From the NCBI RefSeq assembly GCF_022869805.1, contig NZ_CP094974.1, positions 1,054,001-1,118,000 of the forward strand: a DNA stretch of 64,000 bases, given 5' to 3'. The notes under the pieces are model-generated. The model did not search any database. It had not been told where the DNA came from and saw only the letters and a program-made list of their open reading frames with translations. Positions within the stretch are counted from its first letter, which is position 1; each line of letters starts with the position of its first letter. The DNA is from Halosolutus halophilus (GTDB lineage: Archaea > Halobacteriota > Halobacteria > Halobacteriales > Natrialbaceae). Made by a program: the position numbers and the translations under genes. Of the stretch, positions 43,563 through 50,998 are shown one piece after another.

Positions 43563-44159
43563 ATGAGCGAAACCAACTCTCCCGTCAGTGCCGTATTCGA
43601 CCTCCAGCGAAACGCGATCGAACAGACACACGAAGCCGTCAAACGCGGTGTCGACACCCAGCAGGAATTCGGCGAGGCATTCGTCGACTTCGGCCCCGCA
43701 AAGCAGGCAAACGAGCGCAGCTACGACGCCGTCCGTACGGTTGTCGACGTGTACTTCGACGCCGTCGAGTCCACGACGCCCGGTCAGCAGGAGATACTCG
43801 GTGACTTCCGCGCCACCGTGGACGAACAACTCGACGCCACCGAAGCCAACCAGGCCGAAGCCATCGAGGCCGTCGAGGCGAACGCGCAGGAAGGCAGTGA
43901 GTCCGTCGACGAACTCTTCGAGAGGGTTATCGTGGCCCTCGACGAGCAGTTCGAGGCGGTTCTGGACGCCCACGCGGGTGTCGAAGACCAGACCCTCGCT
44001 GTCTTCGAAGGCATTGAAGACAACCTCGAGGAGCTTCAGGCCGAGTTCGAAACACAGTTCGCGCAGCTCGAAGCGCAGGTCACCGAACTCCAACAACACG
44101 TCGAGGCCGTGGGCGACGATACCGAACGTAGCCGCGGCGAGGATGGCAGATATAATTAG
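43563..44159 (+). CDS. Phasin-like helical protein
   Basis: A 198-residue protein that is almost wholly helical and acidic. PVSAVFDLQRNAIEQTHEAV at the N-terminus resembles haloarchaeal PhaP-type granule proteins. A heptad region (LEELQAEFETQFAQLEAQVT) near the C-terminus forms a coiled coil. If it is a phasin it would coat polyhydroxyalkanoate granules, but no pha synthesis gene is nearby. A leaderless start is supported by the TATA box upstream. Confidence 0.6.
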   Translation: MSETNSPVSAVFDLQRNAIEQTHEAVKRGVDTQQEFGEAFVDFGPAKQANERSYDAVRTVVDVYFDAVESTTPGQQEILGDFRATVDEQLDATEANQAEAIEAVEANAQEGSESVDELFERVIVALDEQFEAVLDAHAGVEDQTLAVFEGIEDNLEELQAEFETQFAQLEAQVTELQQHVEAVGDDTERSRGEDGRYN

Positions 44160-44432
44160 GCCGGTCACCGTTGCACTTACTAGTCCGCCGAACGTCACAA
44201 CAATAGTTCCTAAAAGAGGACGAGTACGAATACGGCTACATTATTGATGACGAGATGTTGTTGGTCTCGGAGCCGTTATAGGAGATTTGGTATTCCTGAT
44301 TCGGGATCAGATAGGTTGACATTCCAAAGTAGACACTTGAAATCATTCGATGCTACTAGATGCTGCCGGGACAGCAGTCTCGACCGGTCTCCCAATCAAT
44401 TGAAGGAAGTGTGTAGTGCGTAGGTGCTGCCG
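44160..44432. other. Intergenic stretch, nothing recognised
   Basis: About 270 bases, AT-richer than the phasin-like gene, with no credible coding frame or repeat. Confidence 0.4.
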
Positions 44433-44532
44433 AGCTGGATACAGCCTCTATATTCAGCAGGTGGCTTTTGGCATAGTTCGGATAGATCGATAGCCGCTTG
44501 GGTAACTGCTTGCCCTGTATTGAGCGATCATC
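44433..44532. repeat. Dispersed hairpin repeat fragment, rightmost copy
   Basis: It contains GCTGCCGAGCTGGATACAGC, CTCTATATTCAGCAGGTGGC and an inverted terminus GCCCTGTATTGAGCGATCATC next to the HTH gene stop. No copy is seen between here and 64 kb. Confidence 0.55.
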
Positions 44533-44547
44533 TAGAAACGACGAGGC

Positions 44548-44775
44548 TTACTTTAGATAGTAGACGTCTTGACGAAGATCTGTCCGCAGGGGATGGCTGT
44601 CGATGACGTCGATCTTTTCGAGATCTTGAAGCGCATTGTAGACGGTCCGCTGAGTCAGCTGTGTCTCCTCGATGATCTCTTTCTGTGTGAGTGGTGCCTC
44701 GTATTCGAGGATTTTGTACACGAACTTCGCACTCGGTGGGAGGGCCTCGAGGGCCCGTTCTTCTTGTTTAGACAT
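44548..44775 (-). CDS. Winged-helix regulator (MarR/TrmB-like)
   Basis: A 75-residue HTH protein: PPSAKFVYKILEYEAPLTQKE, then EETQLTQRTVYNALQDLEKI as recognition helix and a wing ending DVYYLK. It is the last gene of the minus-strand element operon and overlaps the previous stop by 8 bases. It probably regulates the element. Confidence 0.75.
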   Translation of the reverse strand: MSKQEERALEALPPSAKFVYKILEYEAPLTQKEIIEETQLTQRTVYNALQDLEKIDVIDSHPLRTDLRQDVYYLK

Positions 44776-45160
44776 CGGTCTGGTCACCTCCATCGAAGTC
44801 GATCGCGACGACCCCGTCGGGATCCAAGATCGTCATGTCGAGTCGGACAGCGTCCGATCGGCAGACGAACGCGCTACGATCCACGCCGCCGATGATCGAG
44901 ATCATGTCGTCGAACGGCTGGAACTCCTCGTGGCCTGGCGGAACTGCTGGCCCCTCGATCTCGACCCAGCCACGCGGGATCTCGCGGGCCATATCGATCG
45001 AGATGACGAGACAGCCGTCGCGAGGCTCGTTACCAAACTCCGCGAAGCGGTCGTGTGCCTCCAGGAGCGTCTCGAGCGAGGGCACGCCCGTGATTGTCGC
45101 GATGTCATCGTGCTCAAGGGCATTCTGCCAGAGTTCGAGGGTGTCTTCGAAGACGGTCAT
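44768..45160 (-). CDS. Element-encoded protein, unknown
   Basis: A 130-residue acidic protein I do not recognise. TITGVPSLETLLEAHDRFAE and CLVISIDMAREIPRGWVEIE suggest a mixed alpha/beta fold. It is linked by start-stop overlap to both neighbours (ATGA at 45157-45160), so it belongs to the same transcript. Confidence 0.6.
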   Translation of the reverse strand: MTVFEDTLELWQNALEHDDIATITGVPSLETLLEAHDRFAEFGNEPRDGCLVISIDMAREIPRGWVEIEGPAVPPGHEEFQPFDDMISIIGGVDRSAFVCRSDAVRLDMTILDPDGVVAIDFDGGDQTDV

Positions 45161-45387
45161 CCCTTGAGTTCACCTCGCGCCGCGCCACGGAGTTTTCGCG
45201 AGTCGGCCTTCGAGCAGTCGAAGCAGAGCGTGTTGTGCGGATGGTCGTGACCGCGATTGATCGCATACGATTCGCGCTTGAGAGCCGTGGGATCGAACGT
45301 TTCACCGCAGTAGGTGACGCCGATGAGGCTCTCGACGCAGTAGCCGTTATGCCCATTGTCGAGGTTGACCACGTAGCCGGTTGTCAC
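45157..45387 (-). CDS. Small zinc-binding element protein
   Basis: A 76-residue protein with YCGETFDPTA and CFDCSKADSRK and nearby His residues (RGHDHPHNT), a probable zinc site. The GTG start overlaps the stop of the preceding frame (GTGA). It is typical of small proteins in haloarchaeal plasmids and proviruses; no function is known. Confidence 0.55.
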   Translation of the reverse strand: MTTGYVVNLDNGHNGYCVESLIGVTYCGETFDPTALKRESYAINRGHDHPHNTLCFDCSKADSRKLRGAARGELKG

Positions 45388-45809
45388 GAGTTGTCACCCC
45401 CTTCGGTTCCAGTGGAGTTCTTAGAATTCGAAGACGAGTTATCAGTGGCCGTGCGAAGTGACCGATTCCTATTGAAGTTCTCTTGACAATGATCTACACG
45501 GGATTTCTGAATGGGGTTGATGACGCTGGGCCGAGGGATACTTCTCGGGGTGATCACTTTGGGCGACCACAATCGCATTGTGGCCGTCTGCGAACGCTGT
45601 GAGGCGGTATACGCAGCGAGAGAACTCTCGAATGGACGGATCCGCCCGATAGGTTCCAATTCGTGCACCTGTGGATCCAATACATTCCGGCCACTTCGGT
45701 GAACGGTAGCGTACTCAACCAGTACAAACACCCCCTTTCTTCGCGAACTATCCGGTGAGGGCCGTTGATCAGTTCCGCAGCTGTAGTTGCTGCTGTCGTT
45801 ATCAGTCAT
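45384..45809 (-). CDS. Possible element protein (overlaps an antisense zinc-ribbon frame)
   Basis: A 141-residue frame coupled by overlaps to both neighbours (ATGACTGA at its start, GTGA at its end), which argues that it is translated. The sequence is unusual: polar, Ser/Asn-rich at the C-terminus, with no domain. The opposite strand at 45511-45702 encodes a convincing zinc ribbon, so one of the two is probably spurious. Confidence 0.4.
   Translation of the reverse strand: MTDNDSSNYSCGTDQRPSPDSSRRKGVFVLVEYATVHRSGRNVLDPQVHELEPIGRIRPFESSLAAYTASQRSQTATMRLWSPKVITPRSIPRPSVINPIQKSRVDHCQENFNRNRSLRTATDNSSSNSKNSTGTEGGDNS
45511..45702 (+). CDS. Zinc-ribbon micro-protein on the opposite strand of the element operon
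   Basis: A 63-residue protein: a short hydrophobic start (LGRGILLGVITLGD), CERCEAVYAARELSNGRIRP, then CTCGSNTFRPL. The two cysteine knuckles and spacing fit a real zinc ribbon. It runs against the direction of all neighbours, and no clear TATA box is seen. Confidence 0.45.
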   Translation: MGLMTLGRGILLGVITLGDHNRIVAVCERCEAVYAARELSNGRIRPIGSNSCTCGSNTFRPLR

Positions 45810-46179
45810 CGTCCTCACCTCGAAGGTCGTCGACTCGATGATTCGCAACCCGAAGTCTGAGCGCCCCGCTACGGGTCGTCCGCTCGGTTCGGTCGTAGTA
45901 CTCGCGAATCTTGCGCTCGAGTGTATCCGCGTCGTCGATCCCCAGATACGCCCGGTCACGCCCGTCCGAGTCGTCGACGTAGCGGAAGAGGTCGCCCCGG
46001 GACGTCGCCACCGCGATCGCCGACCGGATCCGCGAAGGATGTTCGTCTGGATAGCTCCACGAGACACTCGAGACGACCGGCCCTTCGTGGATCAGCGGCG
46101 GTTGTTTTCCGCCCGTATTGTGCTCGACGTAGCCGACCACGCTCTCGTAGATCGCTTTTGAGGAGGCATCATCCGCCAT
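45802..46179 (-). CDS. Element-encoded protein, unknown
   Basis: A 125-residue protein, acidic, with KAIYESVVGYVEHNTGGKQP and a basic RTTRSGALRLRVANHRVDDL C-terminal part. It starts 2 bases after the MCM stop, so it is co-transcribed. No recognised domain. Confidence 0.6.
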   Translation of the reverse strand: MADDASSKAIYESVVGYVEHNTGGKQPPLIHEGPVVSSVSWSYPDEHPSRIRSAIAVATSRGDLFRYVDDSDGRDRAYLGIDDADTLERKIREYYDRTERTTRSGALRLRVANHRVDDLRGEDDD

Positions 46180-46181
46180 GG

Positions 46182-48272
46182 TCACGCCCTCCCCAAATAT
46201 CGGATGTGATCGGTCTTCGGCTCGATCGCGACGCCATCCTCGAGCATACTGTCCATGTCCGAGTAGAGCCGATCGGCGCTCCACCGATCGTCGTCCTCGG
46301 TCATGCACTCGATCACGCGATCGCGTGGAACGCCATCGGCGTACTCGTCCTCGAGTTCGTTGATAGCGCTCGCGAGGAGTTTCATCCGCTTCTTCTGGCT
46401 TTTCGATTGACCGACTTCGACGACGTCGGCGTCGTACTCGCCATCTTCGTTCTTGCCGACGTCCTGCATCGACCGACCGGCCATCTCGGTCGTGATCCGA
46501 GCGTGGCGCTCAGTGATGACGTCCGAGAGTTCGAACTTCGCAGCGGCCTCGGCGATCCGGACCAGCGCCTCGAGGTCGCGGAAGGTGACCGGGATTGGCG
46601 AGTTGTCGCTGACATCATAGAGCCGGCGGATCTCGAGGAAGCTATCCCGGAGCTGCTCTTTGATCGCCTTACTCTCGAACGGCGGGGCAGGCTGCTGTTT
46701 CGCGAGCGCGATCCACTTCCGGAAGAGTTCCGGTTCGACGATCGGCTCGACGCCGTCGTCTTCCTTGTCCTCGTTCTGGTCGTCGCGCTTTGCGGCATCG
46801 CGTACGTCCAGGACGTGATCAGCCAGTTCCCGATCGTCATCCTCGTCGGGTTCGTCCTGGACGGTGAAGATCAGGTCGAAGCGTGACAACAGGTCCGAAC
46901 GGAAGTCGAACTGTTCAGGGATCGGCTCGTATGGATCGAACCGACCGTGCTTCGGGTTGCCCGCCGCGATCACCGCGGCTTCGGTTGCGAAGGTGGCGCT
47001 CTCGCCGGCGAGTTCGACATTGATCTTCTGCTTCGACATCGGCTCGAGCATGTGCGCACGGACCTCGCTGTCCATGTCGTCGAGCTCATCGATGCACACC
47101 GCCCCGCCGTTGGCTTTGACGAACGCGCCGGCTTTGAGCGACCAGCCATCGTCGCCGAAGTCGTCCTGTTCAGCTGCAACCGTGAGGCCAGGCCCACTCG
47201 CACGGCGGCTTGTCACACCGACAGTCCGCCATCCAACATCTTCTGCTCGATCGATTAGCTTTGACTTGCCAGTTCCAGGATCACCGATCAGGAAGACGTT
47301 CACCGTCGATCGGTCAGTGTCACCGTCGGCGTACTCGATCGACCCGCCAGAGACCAGCGCCAGGACAAGCGCTTTCTTCTCGAGGTCGTAGCCGAAGACC
47401 TTCGTTGAGAACGACTGCGCAGCCACCTCGAACGGATCGCCTTCGGCCCCGTCAGCGAGATCGTGGATCCGCTTTCGCTCCTTGCTCGAGATGTCGAGAT
47501 CCTGCTGGTCTGTCTGCTCGATATCGATGTGGTAGCCTTCGAGGTACTCGTCGAACGTCGGCTCCTTTTTCGAGCCGCTGGTGTTCTGCTCGAACCGGAT
47601 GATTCCCGAGACGCAGACCCGGTCGCCGACCGTTACCTTCCCGGCGATGTCGTCCTCGACGAAGGCGTCGATTTTCTGACCGGCGCCGTCGGCGAGCTCC
47701 GGCGGCATCTTGATACGGAGCTTCTGCGCGTCGACGAACTCTGACTGATCAAAGTTCACTCTGAACGGCCCCTGTCGCTCACAGCCCTGGCACTCGTGAG
47801 GCTCCTGAAAGTTCCCGTCGGACTGTGGGACGCGGGTGAGCGTGCCGCAGAGTTTGCACTCGAACGCGGCTTCCTCGATCTTCGGGTAGACATCGGATGT
47901 CTTCGTGATTTCGCCCCGGATCGACCGGTAGTCGCCGAGGTGCCCCGACGGAGAGAATTCGCCCGGATAGTAGGTATACTCCTCTGAGAGGTTCCCGACG
48001 CGTACATGCGCGTTCAACTCGATGTCGATCGAGAGGTCGAACATCCGGAGCGCCTCCTCGAAGTACCGCCGCATCTGCTCTGGTTGCGTGAGATAGTCGT
48101 CCGCGATGTCGGGGACGTACTGATGGACGTCGCGCCAGTCGATCTCGAGCGAGCGTTGTTCGTTCGGATAGCGTTGTGCCAGCTGGCCGATCGCCTCCTT
48201 GGAGTAGCGACGGTAGAACTCCGTCGCGAGACGATCGGTGAGTGGTTCGTCCTGGGTTTGGGCTGTTGACAT
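46182..48272 (-). CDS. mcm: MCM replicative helicase (element-encoded)
   Basis: A 696-residue MCM. The N-terminal domain has a zinc site (CKLCGT, then CQGC, residues ~140-165). The AAA part has Walker A GDPGTGKSK, Walker B GGAVCIDELDDM and the arginine finger SRFDLIF; a winged helix follows at the C-terminus. It unwinds DNA at the replication fork. The setting, among tiny overlapping genes beside a tRNA, points to the replication protein of an integrated plasmid or provirus. TTTTATTCG about 28 bases upstream of ATG 48272 supports a leaderless start. Confidence 0.88.
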   Translation of the reverse strand: MSTAQTQDEPLTDRLATEFYRRYSKEAIGQLAQRYPNEQRSLEIDWRDVHQYVPDIADDYLTQPEQMRRYFEEALRMFDLSIDIELNAHVRVGNLSEEYTYYPGEFSPSGHLGDYRSIRGEITKTSDVYPKIEEAAFECKLCGTLTRVPQSDGNFQEPHECQGCERQGPFRVNFDQSEFVDAQKLRIKMPPELADGAGQKIDAFVEDDIAGKVTVGDRVCVSGIIRFEQNTSGSKKEPTFDEYLEGYHIDIEQTDQQDLDISSKERKRIHDLADGAEGDPFEVAAQSFSTKVFGYDLEKKALVLALVSGGSIEYADGDTDRSTVNVFLIGDPGTGKSKLIDRAEDVGWRTVGVTSRRASGPGLTVAAEQDDFGDDGWSLKAGAFVKANGGAVCIDELDDMDSEVRAHMLEPMSKQKINVELAGESATFATEAAVIAAGNPKHGRFDPYEPIPEQFDFRSDLLSRFDLIFTVQDEPDEDDDRELADHVLDVRDAAKRDDQNEDKEDDGVEPIVEPELFRKWIALAKQQPAPPFESKAIKEQLRDSFLEIRRLYDVSDNSPIPVTFRDLEALVRIAEAAAKFELSDVITERHARITTEMAGRSMQDVGKNEDGEYDADVVEVGQSKSQKKRMKLLASAINELEDEYADGVPRDRVIECMTEDDDRWSADRLYSDMDSMLEDGVAIEPKTDHIRYLGRA

Positions 48273-48459
48273 GGGATCGGTCGCGGTTTTCGTCTGCGAA
48301 TAAAACCGAATCGAGCCTTCCAGACGACCAACGACGGCGTCGGACGGCGTCGGATTCGGCGTACTCACAGCTAATCGAAAGTTTGTACAAACCGCACTAC
48401 AACGCAATTTTCACTCTATGAAACTGGTGGTGGAATACCTCGGTGGAAGAAACCCATCG
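48273..48459. promoter_or_regulatory. MCM promoter region with 12-base palindrome
   Basis: The gap between the element's coiled-coil gene and MCM. It holds the MCM TATA box (about 48296-48305), a tandem GACGGCGTCG pair near 48332-48352, and the perfect palindrome GTTTGTACAAAC at 48381-48392. The palindrome could be a regulator site or part of a replication origin. Confidence 0.45.
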
Positions 48460-48936
48460 TTAGATCTCCCCCTCCAGATCCGTTTTCTTCGCGGACGAAA
48501 ACGAAGCGCCAGTTCTTGCCTCGCGGGCGTCCACGATCAGTTGCTTCCCCTTCCCGGTGGGGTTCTGGTACTCGAATCCCGGCTCCTTCGCGGCGAGACG
48601 CATCAGCTTGTAGCAGTAGTCCGCGCTGGGTTCGCCGTCGAACACGCTCCACATTATGTCGTTGTAGTCGAGTGCGGCCTTCCCGTGGCTCTCGGTCGCC
48701 CCGCGGAAGGCGTGTTCGCGAACAGCGCCGACACGGCCATCTCGATCGAGATCGTCGTAGGAGCGGTTCTCCTCGATGTCTTCATAGCGCAACTCCAGGG
48801 AAGTGACTCGATCCTGGAGATCGAGGTTGTCTTCCCGGAGTTCGTCGACGATGTCTTCCAGTTCCGAGCAGCGAGCCATCGCCCGTTGGGCGACCTGGAG
48901 TGCGTCCTCTGGCCGGACGTTGCTGCCGTCACTCAT
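48460..48936 (-). CDS. Coiled-coil element protein, long paralog
   Basis: A 158-residue protein. Residues ~10-55 (EDALQVAQRAMARCSELEDI and onwards) form a coiled coil that is similar to the whole of the next small gene (48929-49093). The rest (YNDIMWSVFDGEPSADYCYK) looks like a DNA-binding helical domain. It starts at an 8-base overlap with the upstream gene. The function is unknown; the type is common beside haloarchaeal element replication genes. Confidence 0.65.
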   Translation of the reverse strand: MSDGSNVRPEDALQVAQRAMARCSELEDIVDELREDNLDLQDRVTSLELRYEDIEENRSYDDLDRDGRVGAVREHAFRGATESHGKAALDYNDIMWSVFDGEPSADYCYKLMRLAAKEPGFEYQNPTGKGKQLIVDAREARTGASFSSAKKTDLEGEI

Positions 48937-49093
48937 CGAGATCACGCTCCAGGGCCCTGATTCGGCGATCGAGATCGTCTATCTCCTCGCGGAGTTCGGC
49001 GAGGTCGCCCTCGAGGTCGACGCATCGACCGAGCGCGCGTTGTGACATGACGAGTGCGTCGGACACTCTCGTGTCACCGGCCTCACTACACAT
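48929..49093 (-). CDS. Coiled-coil element protein, short paralog
   Basis: A 54-residue protein ending in a pure coiled coil (LEGDLAELREEIDDLDRRIR). The stretch VSDALVMSQRALGRC aligns with EDALQVAQRAMARC of the following gene, so the two are tandem duplicates, one without the C-terminal domain. It is too short for most gene finders. It overlaps both neighbours by 8 bases. Confidence 0.6.
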   Translation of the reverse strand: MCSEAGDTRVSDALVMSQRALGRCVDLEGDLAELREEIDDLDRRIRALERDLDE

Positions 49094-49235
49094 GCCGGAT
49101 CACCTCATAGTCGCCGGCGCAGGCCTTGCAGACCGTCCGTTCACCGTGCTCAGGATGATCGATGACGACGCCGGCGTCGTCGGTACAGCCGAGCACTCCG
49201 CAGAACGGACCGAACCCGTCGGTCACGGAACTCAC
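49086..49235 (-). CDS. First gene of the element operon: 49-residue zinc-finger protein
   Basis: A GTG-started protein with FCGVLGC and VCKACAG, giving four cysteines in two pairs around HPEHGER. TTATTG (minus strand, near 49258-49266) is about 25 bases upstream, so the GTG is probably leaderless. It overlaps the next start by 8 bases. It may bind the operon's own control region. Confidence 0.55.
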   Translation of the reverse strand: MSSVTDGFGPFCGVLGCTDDAGVVIDHPEHGERTVCKACAGDYEVIRHV

Positions 49236-49320
49236 ACTGGAACACCCCCTGGAGAAGGCAATAATCCAGATACTGCTGTAGGGGTGTCCTCGGCTAAACG
49301 GGTAGTGTTCCCCGGAGAAA
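49236..49320. promoter_or_regulatory. Element operon promoter with GTGTTCC / GTGTCC sites
   Basis: Three related short motifs surround the TATA box: GGAACACC at 49240, GGGGTGTCC near 49285 and GTGTTCCCC near 49308. Their spacing and partial symmetry suggest operators for an element repressor. This is inference from sequence only. Confidence 0.3.
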
Positions 49321-49359
49321 ACCGCCTTTCAGGTCCGGGGACTATGTAAGATTTTTAAG

Positions 49360-49462
49360 TAGTCCCGGGCGGATTCGAACCGCCGTCCTGAGCTGTCTTC
49401 CGTGACGGATCGAGCCGGACACGTCCAAAGGCTCAGATGATTGGCCACTACACCACGGGACT
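49360..49462 (-). tRNA. tRNA-Gln(UUG) with intron
   Basis: The acceptor arm AGTCCCG pairs with CGGGACT. The D arm is GTGTAGTGGCCAATC. The anticodon stem TGAGC/GCTCA encloses the loop CTTTGGA with anticodon TTG, and the T arm is GGCGGTTCGAATCCGCC. About 30 extra bases after position 37 (from ACGTGTCC to GGAAGAC) form the canonical archaeal intron, which the splicing endonuclease removes. No CCA is encoded. Its 3' end faces the MCM element, a usual integration site. Confidence 0.9.
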
Positions 49463-49555
49463 GCTTCGAATCCCCGCGTACCTCGCAGTTTCGTCGGAAC
49501 TGCTCGCCACTACGGGACTTCGTGTCCCGTCTAATCACTCGTCGGTACAATAGTG

Positions 49556-50250
49556 TTACTTTTCATCCCGGGATGGAACGCGAATCTCACCTCCCTCCGC
49601 CCGACGGTGGCAACTTCGACAGTGCGTGATCACGTTCGCCAGCGTATGTGCCTCCGCTGGCCGATCGAAGTCGCGAACGGGCGTCAGATGATGCACGTCC
49701 GGGTTCTGGTCGAGTTCGTCCGGTCCGGCACCGCAGTGTTGGCACTCGTACCCGTCCCGATCGAGCGCCTGCCTTCGAACCCGCCACTACGATCGGCCGT
49801 ATTCGATCGGGCCACCCCCACTGGTGATGATCCGATCCGACGACGGTTTCGGAGAGCCAGTTCCCGGAACACTCGAGCGTACAGAAAACGCCGCGGCTCT
49901 GATTCGCCGCTCTGGAAGGGACGACTTCGGATCCCGTCGTACAGTACCGACAGGTTACGGATGCCCGTTCACCCGGTTCCGACGGATTTTCGGGACGGAG
50001 TTCAGCAGCCACCCTGACGCAATCGGGGCAGTACGTCCCATCTCTGTTCGATGGATAGAACGAAAACGAGTCGCCACAGGTTGTACCCGTTGTCGTCTCC
50101 CTCGCACCAAGGTTCCGTTGTGGTCACCCGCGTTCGGATCACAGTCGTCGCAGTACTCCAGTCGCGATTTCGGATCGAAAAAGTTCGTCTCACAGCCGTT
50201 GCACGTCCGGTTCGGTAACGGCTGTGTACTTTCGTGTGGTGCTGGCGCAT
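49556..50250 (-). pseudogene. HNH endonuclease pseudogene
   Basis: The minus strand encodes, in several frames, a zinc-ribbon plus HNH nuclease. Readable parts are RTCNGCETNFFDPKSRLEYC, GVFCTLECSGNWLSETVVGS, DHHQWG, and the nuclease core YECQHCGAGPDEL, DVHHLTPVRDF and NVITHCRSCH. There is a frameshift after HQWG (49815-49825), an in-frame TAG where Trp is expected (GRS-stop-WRV), and a further shift near the start. It therefore encodes no intact enzyme. Group I intron-free haloarchaeal genomes carry many such genes, often near tRNAs. Confidence 0.75.
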
Positions 50251-50482
50251 TCCCGTATAAATTCGCGACCGATCGATCCGAAACCGGTCTCCGGAACGCG
50301 AACCGGACTCGGCCGTCCCGCTCGATCGGCTGGTAACTGGTCGGTCGCGAGGGGATCCTCGACGAGCGTGACGCCGCGGACGGTGCCGACTCGGGTCCGC
50401 ACCGGCAACCGACGACTGAGGTTGGACTCCCAGCGTGACGCTCGCAACGTACTGTTTTATCTACGGGGCCCGTACCGTAAAT
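50251..50482. other. Intergenic stretch, no gene seen
   Basis: About 230 bases between the HNH pseudogene and uspA. TTTTATC near 50454 lies about 28 bases before ATG 50483 and is the likely TATA box. Confidence 0.45.
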
Positions 50483-50944
50483 ATGGCAACCCACGTTCTG
50501 GTTCCGATCGACGGGTCCGATCAGTCGTGGCAGGCGTTCGAACACGCGCTGACGAACCACGAAGGAAGCACGATCACCGCCCTCACCGTGACCCATCCGA
50601 TGCAGGGGCTGTTCACGGATGCGGACGACCACGGCCTCTTTGCCCCCGACGACGGCGGTCTGTTCGATTCGAAGGCGCGTGAGCAGGTCGAGGACGTCGG
50701 GGACCAACTGAACGAGGAGGCCCGTCGGCGGTTCGCGGACGCCGATCCGGCGGACACGACACTCGAGACGGCGGTCGAATCCGGTCGGCCCGCGAACACG
50801 ATCGTCGCCTACGCGAACGAGCACGACGTCGATCAGATCGTCATCGGGAGTCACGGCCGCGCGGGTGCCTCGCGGATGCTTCTCGGCAGCGTCGCTGAAA
50901 CGGTCACCAGACGGGCGGGGGTCCCGGTGACGATCGTTCGGTAG
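50483..50944 (+). CDS. Universal stress protein (UspA family)
   Basis: A 153-residue UspA protein: HVLVPIDGSDQSWQAFEHAL and the complete nucleotide-binding motif IVIGSHGRAGASRMLLGSVA. It is cytoplasmic and probably binds ATP. The start is leaderless with TATA at about -28. It is more canonical than the copy at 38046. Confidence 0.9.
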   Translation: MATHVLVPIDGSDQSWQAFEHALTNHEGSTITALTVTHPMQGLFTDADDHGLFAPDDGGLFDSKAREQVEDVGDQLNEEARRRFADADPADTTLETAVESGRPANTIVAYANEHDVDQIVIGSHGRAGASRMLLGSVAETVTRRAGVPVTIVR

Positions 50945-50998
50945 TCGAAGAACGTCGGGAGTCGGACGATCGGTCGATCGCCGATCCGTCGGGAGTCG

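Noticed and set aside
22308-44532. The dispersed repeats as a CRISPR array
   Set aside because: Copies are about 190 bp, diverged, in both orientations and separated by whole genes, not by uniform spacers. No cas gene is seen.
22308-44532. The region as a true integron
   Set aside because: No tyrosine recombinase is visible and neighbouring genes run in both directions. Only the gene-repeat spacing is similar, so it is reported as an analogy.
44548-49462. Attachment-site repeat of the tRNA 3' end bounding the MCM element
   Set aside because: I could not find a second copy of the tRNA-Gln 3' end sequence in the window by eye, so no left boundary is claimed.
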